From: an uncultured Phycisphaerales bacterium | Lineage (GTDB): Bacteria > Planctomycetota > Phycisphaerae > Phycisphaerales > UBA1924 | Length of the DNA: 7,277 nucleotides | Reading direction: 5' to 3' | Assembly: GCA_937879825.1 (NCBI GenBank) | Contig: CALFMQ010000100.1 | Span: 1 to 7,277 of the forward strand | In this document: one piece after another, positions 6,929-7,277 of the stretch | Layout of the letters: each line of letters starts with the position of its first letter | Position numbering within the stretch: position 1 is the first letter of the stretch | The notes under the pieces: generated by a model | What the model was told of the DNA's origin: nothing | What the model saw: the letters and a program-made list of their open reading frames with translations, nothing else | Database searches by the model: none | Translations under genes and position numbers: made by a program

Positions 6929-7277
6929 ATGAAGAACCAGAGGCAGACCATCCGGAAGATTGTCGGCTTCCTCAACAACGAGGAGGAAGACGGTGGCTTC
7001 TGGCTGCCCAACATTCAGCGCCCGTTCGTCTGGAGCGAGGTTCAGATCTGCCGGCTCTTCGATTCGATCCTGCGCGAGTACCCGATCAGCACGCTCCTCG
7101 TCTGGAGGACCAACAGCCCCATCCGCTGCCGCAAGTTCATCGACAACTGGCGGTCCGGCATCCGCCTCAGCGACTTTTACATTCCCGAGAACGATAAGAA
7201 GAAGGCGTTGGTCCTTGACGGCCAGCAGCGTCTCCAGAGCCTGTTCATCGGACTGATGGGCAGCTATGACGGACGCG
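6929..7277 (+). CDS. DUF262 (GmrSD/ParB-fold) protein, N-terminal fragment
   Basis: The frame runs from an ATG at 6929 to the window edge, giving 116 residues with no stop, so the gene is cut by the window rather than broken. The fragment shows the two hallmark blocks of DUF262: LPNIQRPFVWSEVQI (26-40) leading into a helix and YPISTLLVW (49-57), then LVLDGQQRLQSLF (96-108), which holds the DGQQR motif. This fold is ParB/sulfiredoxin-like and in GmrSD-type enzymes binds and hydrolyses nucleotides to drive cleavage of modified DNA. GmrSD proteins also carry a C-terminal DUF1524 HNH domain; whether this one does cannot be seen. It follows the DUF4391 gene after 12 nt in the same operon, so it is probably the nuclease or nucleotide-sensing part of the system. 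Confidence 0.85.
   Translation, partial: MKNQRQTIRKIVGFLNNEEEDGGFWLPNIQRPFVWSEVQICRLFDSILREYPISTLLVWRTNSPIRCRKFIDNWRSGIRLSDFYIPENDKKKALVLDGQQRLQSLFIGLMGSYDGR

Noticed and set aside
6960..7256. Ser/Arg-rich open frame overlapping the start of the DUF262 gene
   Set aside because: It is out of frame with the DUF262 coding sequence, which has a proper start, a ribosome binding site and the DGQQR motif; the Ser/Arg-rich content is typical of a shifted frame in GC-rich DNA.

Overview
The window looks like a defence-type accessory island in a planctomycete-like bacterium, probably of the Phycisphaerae. The taxonomic hint is the first gene: a small secreted protein ending in a lone dockerin-like calcium loop, a C-terminal tail that is common in that group. 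Moderately high GC content, clear GGAGG-type ribosome binding sites and tightly packed genes agree with this but do not prove it. No rRNA, tRNA, CRISPR array, transposase or integrase is visible.

Layout. (1) Positions 32-622, plus strand: the exported dockerin-tailed protein, probably the host gene flanking the island. (2) Positions 715-2786, minus strand: a three-gene operon, transcribed right to left. It encodes a GIY-YIG nuclease with a C-terminal DUF4357 domain (1872-2786), a second and divergent GIY-YIG-like protein (1144-1875), and a small DUF6884-type protein (715-1140). The first two genes overlap by 4 bp (TTGA) and the last two are 3 bp apart. (3) Positions 2787-2933: a short divergent control region with a 13-bp direct repeat and a small hairpin that covers the ribosome binding site of the next gene. 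(4) Positions 2934-7277, plus strand: a second operon. It encodes a 1075-residue PLD-like/SNF2-type helicase (2934-6161), a DUF4391 protein (6158-6916, 4-bp ATGA overlap) and the N-terminus of a DUF262 (GmrSD/ParB-fold) protein (6929 to the window edge).

How the genes may work together. This is inference. The right-hand operon has the parts of a DNA-processing or restriction machine: an ATP-driven helicase/translocase with an N-terminal PLD-like region that seems to have lost its catalytic residues, a small accessory protein ending in a coiled coil, and a protein from a family that includes nucleotide-dependent restriction nucleases. A methyltransferase and/or a second helicase-nuclease may lie just past the right edge. 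The left-hand operon supplies two separate nuclease-fold proteins and a small protein of unknown activity. Back-to-back placement around a 147-bp control region suggests either one bipartite system or two neighbouring modules sharing a control region. No single named defence system can be assigned from the sequence alone.
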